Assembly (NCBI RefSeq): GCF_002736205.1
Contig: NZ_CP024091.1
Location: 3,035,555 to 3,099,554 of the forward strand
Length of the DNA stretch: 64,000 nucleotides
Origin: Pedobacter ginsengisoli
Lineage (GTDB): Bacteria > Bacteroidota > Bacteroidia > Sphingobacteriales > Sphingobacteriaceae
Direction: 5' to 3'
Shown piece by piece: positions 53,757-63,927 of the stretch. The translations under genes were made by a program, and so were the position numbers. Position 1 is the stretch's first letter; each line of letters starts with the position of its first letter. The notes below the pieces were generated by a model. The model was given only the letters and a program-made list of their open reading frames with translations, made no database searches and was not told the DNA's origin.

Positions 53757-54341
53757 TTACCTGTTTACCAACCTTGCAACGTATTTACCAATAATATCGA
53801 ACTCCAGATTAACAGTATCATCTACATTAACCTCATGTAAATTGGTATGCTCATGCGTATAGGGGATTATAAATACAGAGAATTCATCAATTTCTGAGTT
53901 CACTACGGTTAAGCTAATACCATTAACAGATACAGAACCTTTCTCTACAGTAACGTTCCCCCTGTTAGCATCATACTTAAACCTATACTCCCAACTTCCG
54001 TCCAGCTCTGTTCTCTTAATACATACTGCTGTTTGGTCTACATGGCCTTGAACTATATGTCCATCCAATCTACCATTCATTAGCATACAGCGTTCCAGAT
54101 TTACTTTATTCCCAACTTTTAGTTTATCAAGATTGCTTTTTTGCAATGTCTCTTCTATTGCAGTAACTGTATGTGTATCTTCTGATAAGGCAACTACTGT
54201 TAAACATACTCCATTATGCGAAACACTTTGATCTATCTTTAACTCATTGCTTAAATTTGATTTTACAATATAATGCCTGTTTGTTCCTTCTGATATTATA
54301 TCTGTAACCTCACCAAGTGTTTCTATTATTCCCGTAAACAT
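53757..54341 (-). CDS. ribE: Riboflavin synthase (alpha subunit)
   Basis: The 194-residue protein has the start signature MFTGIIETLG and two lumazine-binding repeats (about 1-97 and 98-190): SVSHNGVCLTVVAL...RLDGHIVQGHVD and GSVSVNGISLTVVNS...YVARLVNR. It dismutates two 6,7-dimethyl-8-ribityllumazine into riboflavin. Length and motifs are typical. It follows accC by 5 bases on the same strand and may be co-transcribed with it. No FMN riboswitch is seen upstream. Confidence 0.96.
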   Translation of the reverse strand: MFTGIIETLGEVTDIISEGTNRHYIVKSNLSNELKIDQSVSHNGVCLTVVALSEDTHTVTAIEETLQKSNLDKLKVGNKVNLERCMLMNGRLDGHIVQGHVDQTAVCIKRTELDGSWEYRFKYDANRGNVTVEKGSVSVNGISLTVVNSEIDEFSVFIIPYTHEHTNLHEVNVDDTVNLEFDIIGKYVARLVNR

Positions 54342-54346
54342 ATTTA

Positions 54347-55831
54347 TTAATTAAACTTAATTCTATTTTTCCTCCAGTTGCTCGCTGCGGCTACGTCTTT
54401 CTGTATCTGCACCACATCAGGCTTTTTCAATGAAGCTACTGCAATTAAAGCTGCCATAAGAGCCTCATCTTCATTCTCATTTTTTAAACTTTCGGCATTA
54501 AAATATTTGCCAACAAAATGGGTATCAAAATTACCTTCTTTAAAAGCGGTGTGCTGCATTACAAATTTCCCAAAAGCAAGGGTAGTTTTTATACCTGTAA
54601 TGTCATATTCATCAATTGCACGGATCATACGTTCAATTGCCTCTTCCCTATCCTTTCCATAGGTAATTAATTTTGCTATCATTGGATCATAGTAAATAGG
54701 AATTTCCATTCCTTGCTTAAAACCATCATCAACGCGCACTCCATTCCCTTTTGGGGTAGTATATGTCTCCAGTATACCTATATCCGGTAAAAAATTATTT
54801 TCAGGATCTTCGGCATATACCCTCAGTTCTATGGCATGACCTTTAATACTTAGGTCACCCTGTTTATAGGAAAGTTTTTCACCCCTTGCTATTTTTATTT
54901 GTTCTTTTACAAGATCCAAACCAGTTATCATTTCAGTTACCGGGTGTTCTACCTGAAGCCTGGTATTCATTTCAAGAAAAAAGAAATCGAGGTTTTCATC
55001 CAAAATAAATTCAACCGTTCCTGCACCAACGTAGTTTACAGAACGTGCTACATCCACAGCACATTCACCCATTTTTTTTCGTGTTTCTTCAGTTAAAATA
55101 CTGGATGGGGCTTCTTCAATTACTTTTTGATGCCTTCTTTGAACTGAGCACTCACGCTCAAATAAATGAACAATATTGCCATTAGTATCACCAAGAATTT
55201 GAATTTCTATATGACGTGGTGATGAAACATAACGTTCTATAAATACTGACCCATCACCAAATGCTGAAGTAGCTTCACTTACAGCCAGCTTCATTTGTTC
55301 TTCAAAGTCAGCCGCCTTTTCTACTATTCTCATTCCTTTCCCACCACCACCTGCGGCCGCTTTAATCAGTATTGGGAATCCAACTTCAACCGCTCTTATC
55401 TTTGCTTCTTCAACATCTGTAATTGCATGTTCCGTACCAGGAACCATAGGAATATTATATTTCAAGGCAGCAGCCTTTGCAGATAATTTATTACCCATAA
55501 TCTCCATTGCTTCCGGAGTTGGTCCAATCAGAATTAATCCTGATTCTTTAACTAATCTTGCAAAGCCAGCATTTTCTGATAAAAACCCATATCCAGGATG
55601 TATTGCTTCGGCGCCGGTAGCTTTGCAGGCCTCAATTATTTTTTCACCTGATAAATAAGATTGATTTGATGGCGGCGGACCAATACAAATGGCTTCATCA
55701 GCATAAAGCACATGCAAGGCATCCCTGTCCGCTTCCGAAAATACTGCAACTGTTTTTATTCCCATTTCACGTGCAGAACGCATAATGCGCAGTGCTATCT
55801 CCCCTCTATTTGCTATAAGGATTTTATTCAT
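54347..55831 (-). CDS. accC: Biotin carboxylase subunit of acetyl-CoA (or acyl-CoA) carboxylase
   Basis: The 494-residue protein has the biotin carboxylase layout: MNKILIANRGEIALRI, the ATP-grasp domain with glycine-rich loop KAAAGGGGKGMRIV, HIEIQILGD, ERECSVQRRHQKVIEEAPS, EMNTRLQVEHPVTE (catalytic Arg and metal-binding residues) and the C-terminal domain (RVYAEDPENNFLPDIG). It is about 45 residues longer than E. coli AccC (449), the extension lying at the C-terminus. The longer form also occurs in separate-subunit propionyl-CoA or other acyl-CoA carboxylases. Neither accB nor a carboxyltransferase gene is beside it, so the acyl specificity is undecided. Confidence 0.9.
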   Translation of the reverse strand: MNKILIANRGEIALRIMRSAREMGIKTVAVFSEADRDALHVLYADEAICIGPPPSNQSYLSGEKIIEACKATGAEAIHPGYGFLSENAGFARLVKESGLILIGPTPEAMEIMGNKLSAKAAALKYNIPMVPGTEHAITDVEEAKIRAVEVGFPILIKAAAGGGGKGMRIVEKAADFEEQMKLAVSEATSAFGDGSVFIERYVSSPRHIEIQILGDTNGNIVHLFERECSVQRRHQKVIEEAPSSILTEETRKKMGECAVDVARSVNYVGAGTVEFILDENLDFFFLEMNTRLQVEHPVTEMITGLDLVKEQIKIARGEKLSYKQGDLSIKGHAIELRVYAEDPENNFLPDIGILETYTTPKGNGVRVDDGFKQGMEIPIYYDPMIAKLITYGKDREEAIERMIRAIDEYDITGIKTTLAFGKFVMQHTAFKEGNFDTHFVGKYFNAESLKNENEDEALMAALIAVASLKKPDVVQIQKDVAAASNWRKNRIKFN

Positions 55832-55839
55832 TATTAAAA

Positions 55840-56880
55840 TTATTTATGGGTAATTGGCTGCATGTGCATGATCTTATCAATAGCCATATCGACCATTTCT
55901 GACGATACATCCAAATGCGTAACCATCCTGATTGTATTGAGGCTGGTTGCAATGCAAGCAATCCCCTTTTCAGATAAAAGATGAACAACATCTTCAGCTC
56001 TAAAACCGGCTGCTACATTAAATAATACAATATTTGTTTGAACCGGCATTACAGAAGATACATAATTAACTTTATTTAAGGCATCTGCAAGCGCAGCGGC
56101 ATGCTGGTGGTCTGTTGATAAACGAGAAACGTGATGGTCTAATGCATAAATACCTGCTGCAGCTAAAAAACCTGCCTGCCGCATCCCCCCTCCAAACGCC
56201 TTGCGTATCTTCCTTGCCTTTTTAATTGTTGCTGCAGATCCAAGCAAAACTGATCCTACCGGAGCACCAAGTCCTTTTGACAAGCACACTGATATTCCAT
56301 CAAAATATTTACCATAATCTTTTGCATGGTCACCCGTGGCTATTAAAGCATTAAATATCCTTGCACCATCTAAGTGTAGTTTCAATCCTTTGATATTGCA
56401 CAATGTATGAATTGGCTCTATTTGATCTAAAGTATAGGCTATACCCCCGCCCTTATTCACTGTGTTTTCTAAAACAACCAGACTAGAATTCGGATAATGA
56501 ATATTACTTTCATTTATTTCCGGTTCAATTAGCTCTGGTGTTAATATTCCTCTTTCTCCATACAAAAGTCGAACTGAAGCCATAGAGTGATAAGCAATAC
56601 CGCCCCCTTCATAACGATAAACATGCGATGTCTGATCACATATAACTTCATCCATAGGTTGTGTAAAGCACTTAATTGCAATCTGATTTGTCATTGTTCC
56701 CGAAGGGCAAAACAATCCGGCTTCCATATTAAACATACCGGCTAATTTCCTTTCCAGCTCATTTACAGTCTCATCCTCGCCAAAAACATCATCTCCTATT
56801 TTTGCACTCATCATTGCTGCCTGCATCTCGGCCGTAGGCTTTGTTACGGTATCGCTTCTAAAATCAACTTTTATTGCCAT
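55840..56880 (-). CDS. ltaE: Low-specificity L-threonine aldolase
   Basis: From the ATG ending at 56880 the product has 346 residues beginning MAIKVDFRSDTVTKPTAEMQAAM, the standard start of the family. The 25-codon longer frame is rejected. The PLP fold-type I signatures are LHLDGARIFNA and SVCLSKGLGAPVGS, where the Lys binds PLP. It cleaves L-threonine or allo-threonine to glycine and acetaldehyde. It heads the series ltaE, accC, ribE on the minus strand with 8- and 5-base gaps, although the functions are unrelated. Confidence 0.93.
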   Translation of the reverse strand: MAIKVDFRSDTVTKPTAEMQAAMMSAKIGDDVFGEDETVNELERKLAGMFNMEAGLFCPSGTMTNQIAIKCFTQPMDEVICDQTSHVYRYEGGGIAYHSMASVRLLYGERGILTPELIEPEINESNIHYPNSSLVVLENTVNKGGGIAYTLDQIEPIHTLCNIKGLKLHLDGARIFNALIATGDHAKDYGKYFDGISVCLSKGLGAPVGSVLLGSAATIKKARKIRKAFGGGMRQAGFLAAAGIYALDHHVSRLSTDHQHAAALADALNKVNYVSSVMPVQTNIVLFNVAAGFRAEDVVHLLSEKGIACIATSLNTIRMVTHLDVSSEMVDMAIDKIMHMQPITHK

Positions 56881-57311
56881 ATTATTTTTACTGAATACAA
56901 AAACTATTTTTAATGTTCTTAATGAAAGTAAGTTTGAAAATATTACAAAATACAATATAAAATAGCGCTTTTAGATAAAAAAAGAATTATCGTCACTTTT
57001 AAATACTTAAAAGTGATAATATCGTTCATTTTTAAACAAAAAACTACTATTATAGCGGTTGTAACCTAGATTAAAAAAAACAGGGTATTTTATAATTTGG
57101 ATTTTAAAATAACAAGTGTATTTTAGCCTTAGTGTTTATTTAACAATATGGTAACCTAAAAATCACGAGCAAAATTAGAAAAAACACTGTTTTTAGCACC
57201 TAAAAGGCAGAAAATTAAAAACTAACCAAAACTAAAAAATTAAATTTATGAAAAAAAACCATACAAGAGTTGTAGGATTATTTACTTTTATCCCGAAAAA
57301 ATCAAATTAAG
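56881..57311. other. 430-base intergenic region between divergent ltaE and kinase genes
   Basis: This stretch is very AT-rich. It contains a 9-bp perfect inverted repeat with a 4-base loop (CACTTTTAA at 56994-57002, TTAAAAGTG at 57007-57015), extended by flanking ATTAT/ATAAT, and a 20-codon open frame just before the kinase start. Apart from these I see no gene or RNA structure. It should hold the promoters of both divergent units. Confidence 0.5.
57248..57310 (+). CDS. Possible 20-residue leader or small protein
   Basis: An ATG followed by AAAAAAAACC opens a 20-codon frame (MKKNHTRVVGLFTFIPKKSN) that ends in TAA one base before the kinase ATG (TAAGATG). Start and stop are placed as if for coupled translation with the kinase gene. 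The peptide is basic and has no clear membrane segment. It could be a leader, a small protein, or chance. No homologue is known to me. Confidence 0.3.
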   Translation: MKKNHTRVVGLFTFIPKKSN

Positions 57312-58169
57312 ATGATAGTTATTGCAGACGGAGGTTCAACTAAAACCAATTGGTGTTTACTTAATGAGGCTGGTAGAAAAATTCTTTTTAATACCGAGGG
57401 CTACAACCCATATTTTTCAAGCACAGAATATATAGTAGAATCATTAAGAAAAACGTTACCGGATCACTTGGAAACCGACAAGTTGAAAGAGGTAAATTAT
57501 TATGGAGCAGGCTGTTCAACAGATGCCAAACGTAAAATTGTTGCGGATGCAATGAAACAGGTTTTCCCTAATGCCGTAATTAATATTGGGCACGACTTGT
57601 TAGCTTCATGCAGAGCATTATTAGGTGACGAGCCAGGTTTTGCAGCAATTTTAGGAACAGGAACAAACTCATGTTTATATGATGGAAAAGATATCACTTT
57701 AAACATCGACTCGCTAGGATATTTCCTTGGCGATGAAGGAAGTGGTTGTTTTATCGGAAAAAGAATTCTTTCAGATTACATGAAAGGTTATATGCCTAAA
57801 GGACTTAGAGAAAGCTTCTACGACAACTTTGCATTAACTAACGAAGATATCTTTGATCATATTTATAACAAACCATTGCCAAATCGCTTCTGCGCTAGCT
57901 TTAGTAAGTTCTTATATGACTTTAAAGACAATTATGAGGATTACACTTTCTCAACTGTTGAGTATGCATTTACTGCTTTCTTTGAAAACCTTGTAATTCA
58001 TTACCCTAACTATAAAGAGCACAAGCTAAACTGTGTAGGTTCAGTTGGTTATAGCTTTAGAGATATATTAAGCGTTGTAGCAGACAGATACGAAATGGGG
58101 GTTGGTAAAATTATCCGCTCACCTATAGATGATCTGGTTGATTACCATTTACAGGTGGCAAACAGATAA
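57312..58169 (+). CDS. BadF/BadG-type sugar kinase, probably N-acetylglucosamine kinase
   Basis: The 285-residue ASKHA-fold protein has the phosphate-1 motif DGGSTKT (residues 5-11), a second conserved segment INIGHDLLASCRALLG with the likely catalytic Asp, phosphate-2 AAILGTGTNSCLYDG, and LGYFLGDEGSGCFIGKRIL. This matches the BadF/BadG/BcrA/BcrD ATPase family, whose members of this size phosphorylate N-acetylglucosamine or related sugars. GlcNAc could come from cell-wall recycling. A paralogue that lacks the first Asp lies at 60218-61060. The gene ends at a shared bidirectional terminator. Confidence 0.83.
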   Translation: MIVIADGGSTKTNWCLLNEAGRKILFNTEGYNPYFSSTEYIVESLRKTLPDHLETDKLKEVNYYGAGCSTDAKRKIVADAMKQVFPNAVINIGHDLLASCRALLGDEPGFAAILGTGTNSCLYDGKDITLNIDSLGYFLGDEGSGCFIGKRILSDYMKGYMPKGLRESFYDNFALTNEDIFDHIYNKPLPNRFCASFSKFLYDFKDNYEDYTFSTVEYAFTAFFENLVIHYPNYKEHKLNCVGSVGYSFRDILSVVADRYEMGVGKIIRSPIDDLVDYHLQVANR

Positions 58170-58190
58170 TAGCTGCAATAAGCACAAAAA

Positions 58191-58222
58191 AAAAGCCCTA
58201 AAGAATAACACTTTAGGGCTTT
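58191..58222. terminator. Bidirectional terminator between the kinase and Nudix-regulator genes
   Basis: AAAAGCCCTAAAG and CTTTAGGGCTTTT form a 13-bp stem around a 6-base loop, with A and T tracts on both sides. It lies between the two convergent genes and fits both. Confidence 0.88.
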
Positions 58223-58239
58223 TATTTTTACTGAGAATT

Positions 58240-58929
58240 TTAAAAAGAAATCTCCTTTTCAAACAATTTAGCATATTTTCTTTTATCGAATTTATACAAG
58301 GTAGCTGCCCTAAATGAAACACCCTGTTGCTTCTCCTGAAGATCTCTTAGCACACCAAAGCTTAGCATCTTTTTCCTAAAATTTCTTTTATCCAATTTCT
58401 TATTTAAAATAATTTCATAAACATTTTGTAGCTGGGTTAGTGTAAACTTCTCCGGTAAAAGCTCAAACGCTATTGGCTGATGTTTAATGCGGCGCTTTAT
58501 TTTTTCGAGACCTTTATCAAAAATCTGCTGATGATCAAACGCCAGTCTTGGCAAATCTTTCACATTAATCCAGTGAGCACGTTTTGCATAGGTACTAATT
58601 GGCTTGACGGCCTTATCTCCGCCCAAACGTAAAAGTGCATAATAGGCAATACTTACTACCCTTCCCTGTGGATGTCGGTTAACATCGCCAAAGGTGTAAT
58701 ATTGTTCCATATAAATGTTACTTAGGCCGGTAAGCTCGTTTAAGATCCTGGAAGCTGATTGGTCTAAACTTTCCACTTCTCCAACAATGTTACCTGGCAA
58801 CGCCCACCAGTCTTTAAATGGCTCTTCATTTCTCTCAATTAAAAGGATTTTTAATTCTCCTTCATCAAATCCAAACACCACACAATCAATCGAAAAAGTG
58901 GAATCAAACTGTGGTAAAACTTCTTTCAA
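58240..58929 (-). CDS. Nudix-domain transcriptional regulator (NrtR/AraR-like), degenerate Nudix box
   Basis: The 229-residue protein has an N-terminal Nudix fold (about 1-140; VVFGFDEGELKILLIERNEEPFKDWWALPGN) and a C-terminal winged-helix domain (about 150-229; FTLTQLQNVYEIILNKKLDKRNFRKKML). The Nudix box region reads GEVESLDQSASRILNELTGL: the catalytic RE is RI and the EE is NE. Hydrolysis is therefore unlikely and the fold probably binds an effector. Bacteroidetes regulators of this design (AraR-like) control sugar genes. It is divergent from pfkA across 299 bases containing an inverted repeat, which makes the glycolytic unit the natural target. Confidence 0.85.
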   Translation of the reverse strand: MKEVLPQFDSTFSIDCVVFGFDEGELKILLIERNEEPFKDWWALPGNIVGEVESLDQSASRILNELTGLSNIYMEQYYTFGDVNRHPQGRVVSIAYYALLRLGGDKAVKPISTYAKRAHWINVKDLPRLAFDHQQIFDKGLEKIKRRIKHQPIAFELLPEKFTLTQLQNVYEIILNKKLDKRNFRKKMLSFGVLRDLQEKQQGVSFRAATLYKFDKRKYAKLFEKEISF

Positions 58930-59228
58930 AATATTTAATATTAATTACGTTAATTACTCGTTATACAATAACTCAAGCATATAATTATCCATAAAGATAG
59001 ATAAGAATACCAATTTAGCAATATATAACATTTACAATTAGTATGCTTCTATTTTACTTTTTTTCCATTCCTTTGGAGCCGGGTTCAAACCCGAACTGGT
59101 AGTTCTGTTTCAATGTATTAAATTTTTAAATATTAAAGCAAATAAATATACTTGTCACCAAATTACACAGAAAATTAAAAATAAATTACTTAGTGTAAAA
59201 AATACACCCTATATTCGTATAATAAATC
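58930..59228. other. Divergent regulatory region between the Nudix regulator and pfkA
   Basis: This 299-base gap holds a perfect 6-bp inverted repeat with 2-base spacer, CGGGTT-CA-AACCCG, at 59080-59093. That lies about 136 bases before pfkA and 151 before the regulator, and is GC-rich against AT-rich surroundings. A TATATTCG box at 59210-59217 ends 11 bases before the pfkA ATG. The repeat is a candidate operator for the divergent regulator. No gene is seen. Confidence 0.5.
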
Positions 59229-60215
59229 ATGAAACCAAATATCAAAAATATTGCTGTATTGACATCTGGAGGAGATGCTCCGGGAATGAACGCTTGTATT
59301 AGAGCTGTAGTAAGAACCGGAATATACAATGGTATAAATATGTTTGGAGTTTTGCAGGGATACCAGGGATTAATAAACAATAATATTAATCCGATGGATG
59401 CAAGGTCCGTAAGTAACATTATCCATCTTGGAGGTACAATATTAAAAACAGCGCGTTGTCTGGATTTCAAAACAGAAGAAGGACTGGATACAGCTTTTGA
59501 AAACTTAAAAGCAAGAGACATAGACGGGCTAATTGCTATCGGCGGAGACGGAACTTTCACAGGAGCTCAGCGCTTTGCAAAAAAACATGGTGTAAAAGTT
59601 ATGGGTATTCCTGGAACCATCGATAACGATTTATACGGATCAGACTTTACTTTAGGATATGATACTGCAATAAATACAGTTATTGAAGCTATTGACAAGA
59701 TCAGAGATACAGCCGACTCACACGATAGATTGTTCTTTATTGAAGTAATGGGCAGAGATTCTGGATGTATTGCTTTAAGAAGTGCAATTGCAAGTGGTGC
59801 TGAAGCTGTTCTACTTCCTGAACGAGACACCAGTGTTGATGAATTGGTAGCTCAGCTGGAAGCAGGCGCATCAACTAAAAAATCTTCGAGCATAGTTATT
59901 GTGTCTGAAGGACATAAAGCTGGTGGGGCTTATGATATTGCGAAAAAAGTTAAAGAAAGGTTTAATCACTATGATACAAAAGTAACTATCTTAGGCCATC
60001 TTCAACGTGGAGGCAGCCCAAGTAGTTTCGACAGGATACTTGGAAGCAGACTTGGCTTTGCCGCTGTAAATGAACTTCTAAAAGGTAACACCATGCAAAT
60101 GGTAGGCTTACGTGGTAATGATATACTTACAACCACTATTGAAGAAGCACTGACAAAGCATAGCTTTAAATTGGAGAGTGATTTATTGGAAATGACTAAA
60201 GTCTTATCAATATAA
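59229..60215 (+). CDS. pfkA: ATP-dependent 6-phosphofructokinase
   Basis: The 328-residue protein phosphorylates fructose 6-phosphate. Motifs are LTSGGDAPGMNA (13-22 region), IGGDGTFTGA with Asp107 and Gly108, GIPGTIDNDL with catalytic Asp132, IEVMGRDSGCIAL, and LGHLQRGGSPSSFDR. Gly at 108 and Gly129 before TIDND mark the ATP-using type; pyrophosphate-dependent enzymes carry Asp and Lys there. The gene begins a tight unit with the BadF-like gene (2 bases) and gapA (4 bases). Confidence 0.96.
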   Translation: MKPNIKNIAVLTSGGDAPGMNACIRAVVRTGIYNGINMFGVLQGYQGLINNNINPMDARSVSNIIHLGGTILKTARCLDFKTEEGLDTAFENLKARDIDGLIAIGGDGTFTGAQRFAKKHGVKVMGIPGTIDNDLYGSDFTLGYDTAINTVIEAIDKIRDTADSHDRLFFIEVMGRDSGCIALRSAIASGAEAVLLPERDTSVDELVAQLEAGASTKKSSSIVIVSEGHKAGGAYDIAKKVKERFNHYDTKVTILGHLQRGGSPSSFDRILGSRLGFAAVNELLKGNTMQMVGLRGNDILTTTIEEALTKHSFKLESDLLEMTKVLSI

Positions 60216-60217
60216 AT

Positions 60218-62063
<1,846 letters not shown>

Positions 62064-62096
62064 AACCCGTTCATACAGGTTTATATTTGGTTAGAT

Positions 62097-62130
62097 AAGG
62101 GATGTGCGTGGATGCGACATCCCTTTCTTT
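62097..62130 (+). terminator. Intrinsic terminator of the pfkA-badF-gapA unit
   Basis: AAGGGATGT (62097-62105) pairs perfectly with ACATCCCTT (62117-62125), with an 11-base loop, and TTCTTTG follows. Confidence 0.85.
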
Positions 62131-62271
62131 GTTTCAATCCATCGATCAAGCTGTAGTTCAATACATTAGATATACTTCAAGCATGAAATGATTAATAATC
62201 CTGTTAATTATAATTCCTACTCTAATAGCTAAAAGTATGCTTTTAAAACATATAAGGTGGATTGGCAACCA

Positions 62272-63015
62272 CTACTTCACTTTAAAGTTGAAAACAATTA
62301 CACCAATTTGAATATCAGGGGCAGTTTCTGATGAGACTAAATGAGCACGCATTAAAGCCTCTTCACATTTCCGCCATAATTCCTTATCGTTTAACGTAGT
62401 CCCTTTAACACCTGCCGTAGCATCGATCACGTTACCGCTTTTTTCTATTTTAATCCGAACAGCTATTTTTCCTGTTTTTTGCTCATCATCTTCTGGTACA
62501 ATTAAATCGGTAAACTTTCTAAATCCAACTGGTGTTTCAATTCTGCTATCATCTTTTTTAGTTGGAATTTTTATGGGTATTGAAGGGTCCTTTGGGTAAA
62601 CAATAACCTTATTTATATTCTTACCTACAATCACCGTGATGAGAATATTACTTTCAATGTTTTCATAACGAAAGATGCTTGTATATGTGCCATTTTTGGG
62701 TTTGATTAGTTGAAAGTTTAAACTAATTAATTCGCCAAGAATTGAGTTGTACATTCCAATGTACTCATTCCAGCTGACTACAACTACCTTGTCAAGTTCA
62801 TAACCAACTGAATATGTAAATTCACCTTTACCATAATCATAAATGTTTTTATAGCTATTAGTTTTACTAAAGTCTTTATTTTTTAAATATTCTGTAATAT
62901 GTTGCTTAGAAGTGCCAAGTAATGCTATACCCTCACCTAGAGTTTGAATTCTATCTTGGGCGTAAGAAACTGATATATTTACGAATAGAACAAATAATAT
63001 TAACAGCGTTTTCAT
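62272..63015 (-). CDS. Secreted protein with TonB C-terminal-like domain
   Basis: The 247-residue protein has a signal peptide (KTLLILFVLFVNISVSYAQ) and two parts. Residues about 20-160 are a beta-rich region of unknown family (FTYSVGYELDKVVVVSWNEYIGMYNSIL). Residues about 175-247 resemble a TonB C-terminal energy-transducer domain (GKIAVRIKIEKSGNVIDATAGVKGTTLNDKELW...IVFNFKVK). Without a membrane anchor it cannot act as a classic TonB; such free domains are frequent in Bacteroidetes with unclear roles. It is a single-gene unit between gapA and a decayed recombinase. Confidence 0.65.
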   Translation of the reverse strand: MKTLLILFVLFVNISVSYAQDRIQTLGEGIALLGTSKQHITEYLKNKDFSKTNSYKNIYDYGKGEFTYSVGYELDKVVVVSWNEYIGMYNSILGELISLNFQLIKPKNGTYTSIFRYENIESNILITVIVGKNINKVIVYPKDPSIPIKIPTKKDDSRIETPVGFRKFTDLIVPEDDEQKTGKIAVRIKIEKSGNVIDATAGVKGTTLNDKELWRKCEEALMRAHLVSSETAPDIQIGVIVFNFKVK

Positions 63016-63365
63016 TTAATTTCTACATGGAGGGTCAAAAACTGATGATTCACTTGAAAAACATCCCTTTAGGATAAAAATATCTATAAGATAAAAATAG
63101 ATTTTGCAGGATTACCTGAATTTTTCTTATTAACAATATTAGTAAAGATTGTAAAAACAATTGAAAATACAATTACAACTATTGCGGTTGGCTTTGCTGT
63201 ATCAGTAAAATCTGTTATCGTAAGTAGAATTTTGAGAAGCATAAAGTAAACTTAATCATTTTCCTCCTCAACAGAATACATATTTAAATAGAATAGATAA
63301 TCACTTAGATTATTGACGTATAATACCTCATTATCTAACAAATAGAACATCAATTTAGCACCTTA
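63016..63365. other. 350-base AT-rich region without a clear gene
   Basis: I see no complete gene. A plus-strand frame from about 63083 to 63249 stays open (ending SRILRSIK and TAA) but has no ATG, GTG or TTG at a sensible place, so it may be a gene remnant. No hairpin or repeat stands out. The neighbourhood, with a decayed recombinase beside it, suggests old mobile DNA. Confidence 0.35.
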
Positions 63366-63803
63366 TTATTTCAGATTAAATTCATAATCCTCCACTAATC
63401 GAGTTGATTGAAGGTATATCTCTGTGGTACCTATACTGCTATGGTTTGCTCTTTCCTTTATAAGATAATGGTCTACCCCATTGTTGAATTGATGCCTAAT
63501 GGAAGTATGCTTTTGCTCATATAACGTTCTTCCTGCAAATTGTGGATAAGCCTTCCTAAACCTCCTCATCAATGTTCCAAGCTCCTTAAAAGAATGTGGT
63601 TTACCAGATTTAAATACATTGTGCCCACCGAATAGCCACAAACCTCCTTCAATAGTTATCCCCCTTGAGATGGTATTCTCTCTTATAATTGATATAAGCT
63701 CTACTGCTTTAGAGGAAAGAACTACAGTTCTTACTGTATCGTTTTTCTTATTAGTTACTTGTAATAATCCCTTTTCTAAATCGATGTTCTTCACTTGCAA
63801 CAA
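63366..63803 (-). pseudogene. Tyrosine recombinase (phage integrase family), C-terminal remnant
   Basis: The 145-residue frame holds the catalytic C-terminal half of a Bacteroidetes tyrosine recombinase: the beta-hairpin Lys region (VTNKKNDTVRTVVLSS), KHTS with His99, and NHSSIGTTEIYLQ with His121 and the nucleophile Tyr130. The N-terminal DNA-binding domain and the first catalytic Arg are missing. The frame is closed by a TAG immediately upstream of the first TTG (the C-T-A-G-C-T-A-G stretch near 63805-63812). More stops follow in the same direction in all frames, in place of the GLRxSDLLQ-like segment expected there. It is best read as a decayed gene. Confidence 0.8.
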
Positions 63804-63927
63804 CTAGCTAGATTCAAACTAAGGAGTAGCATGTGTTAATAATTCTGCTACTTGTATTACAATGTAGGAATTAAAATCCTGTATAACAGAAACTTTCCCT
63901 TTCTTTGGTCAGTTGTTAATTAGAAAT

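Noticed and set aside
59071..59110. GGTTCAAACC stretch resembling a tRNA T-arm
   Set aside because: The stem works only as CGGG/CCCG with a six-base loop, and there is no D-arm, anticodon arm or acceptor stem on either strand. It is better treated as an inverted repeat.
63083..63249. Open plus-strand frame ending SRILRSIK
   Set aside because: No start codon at a usable place and too short to identify; kept only as a possible remnant in the intergenic entry.
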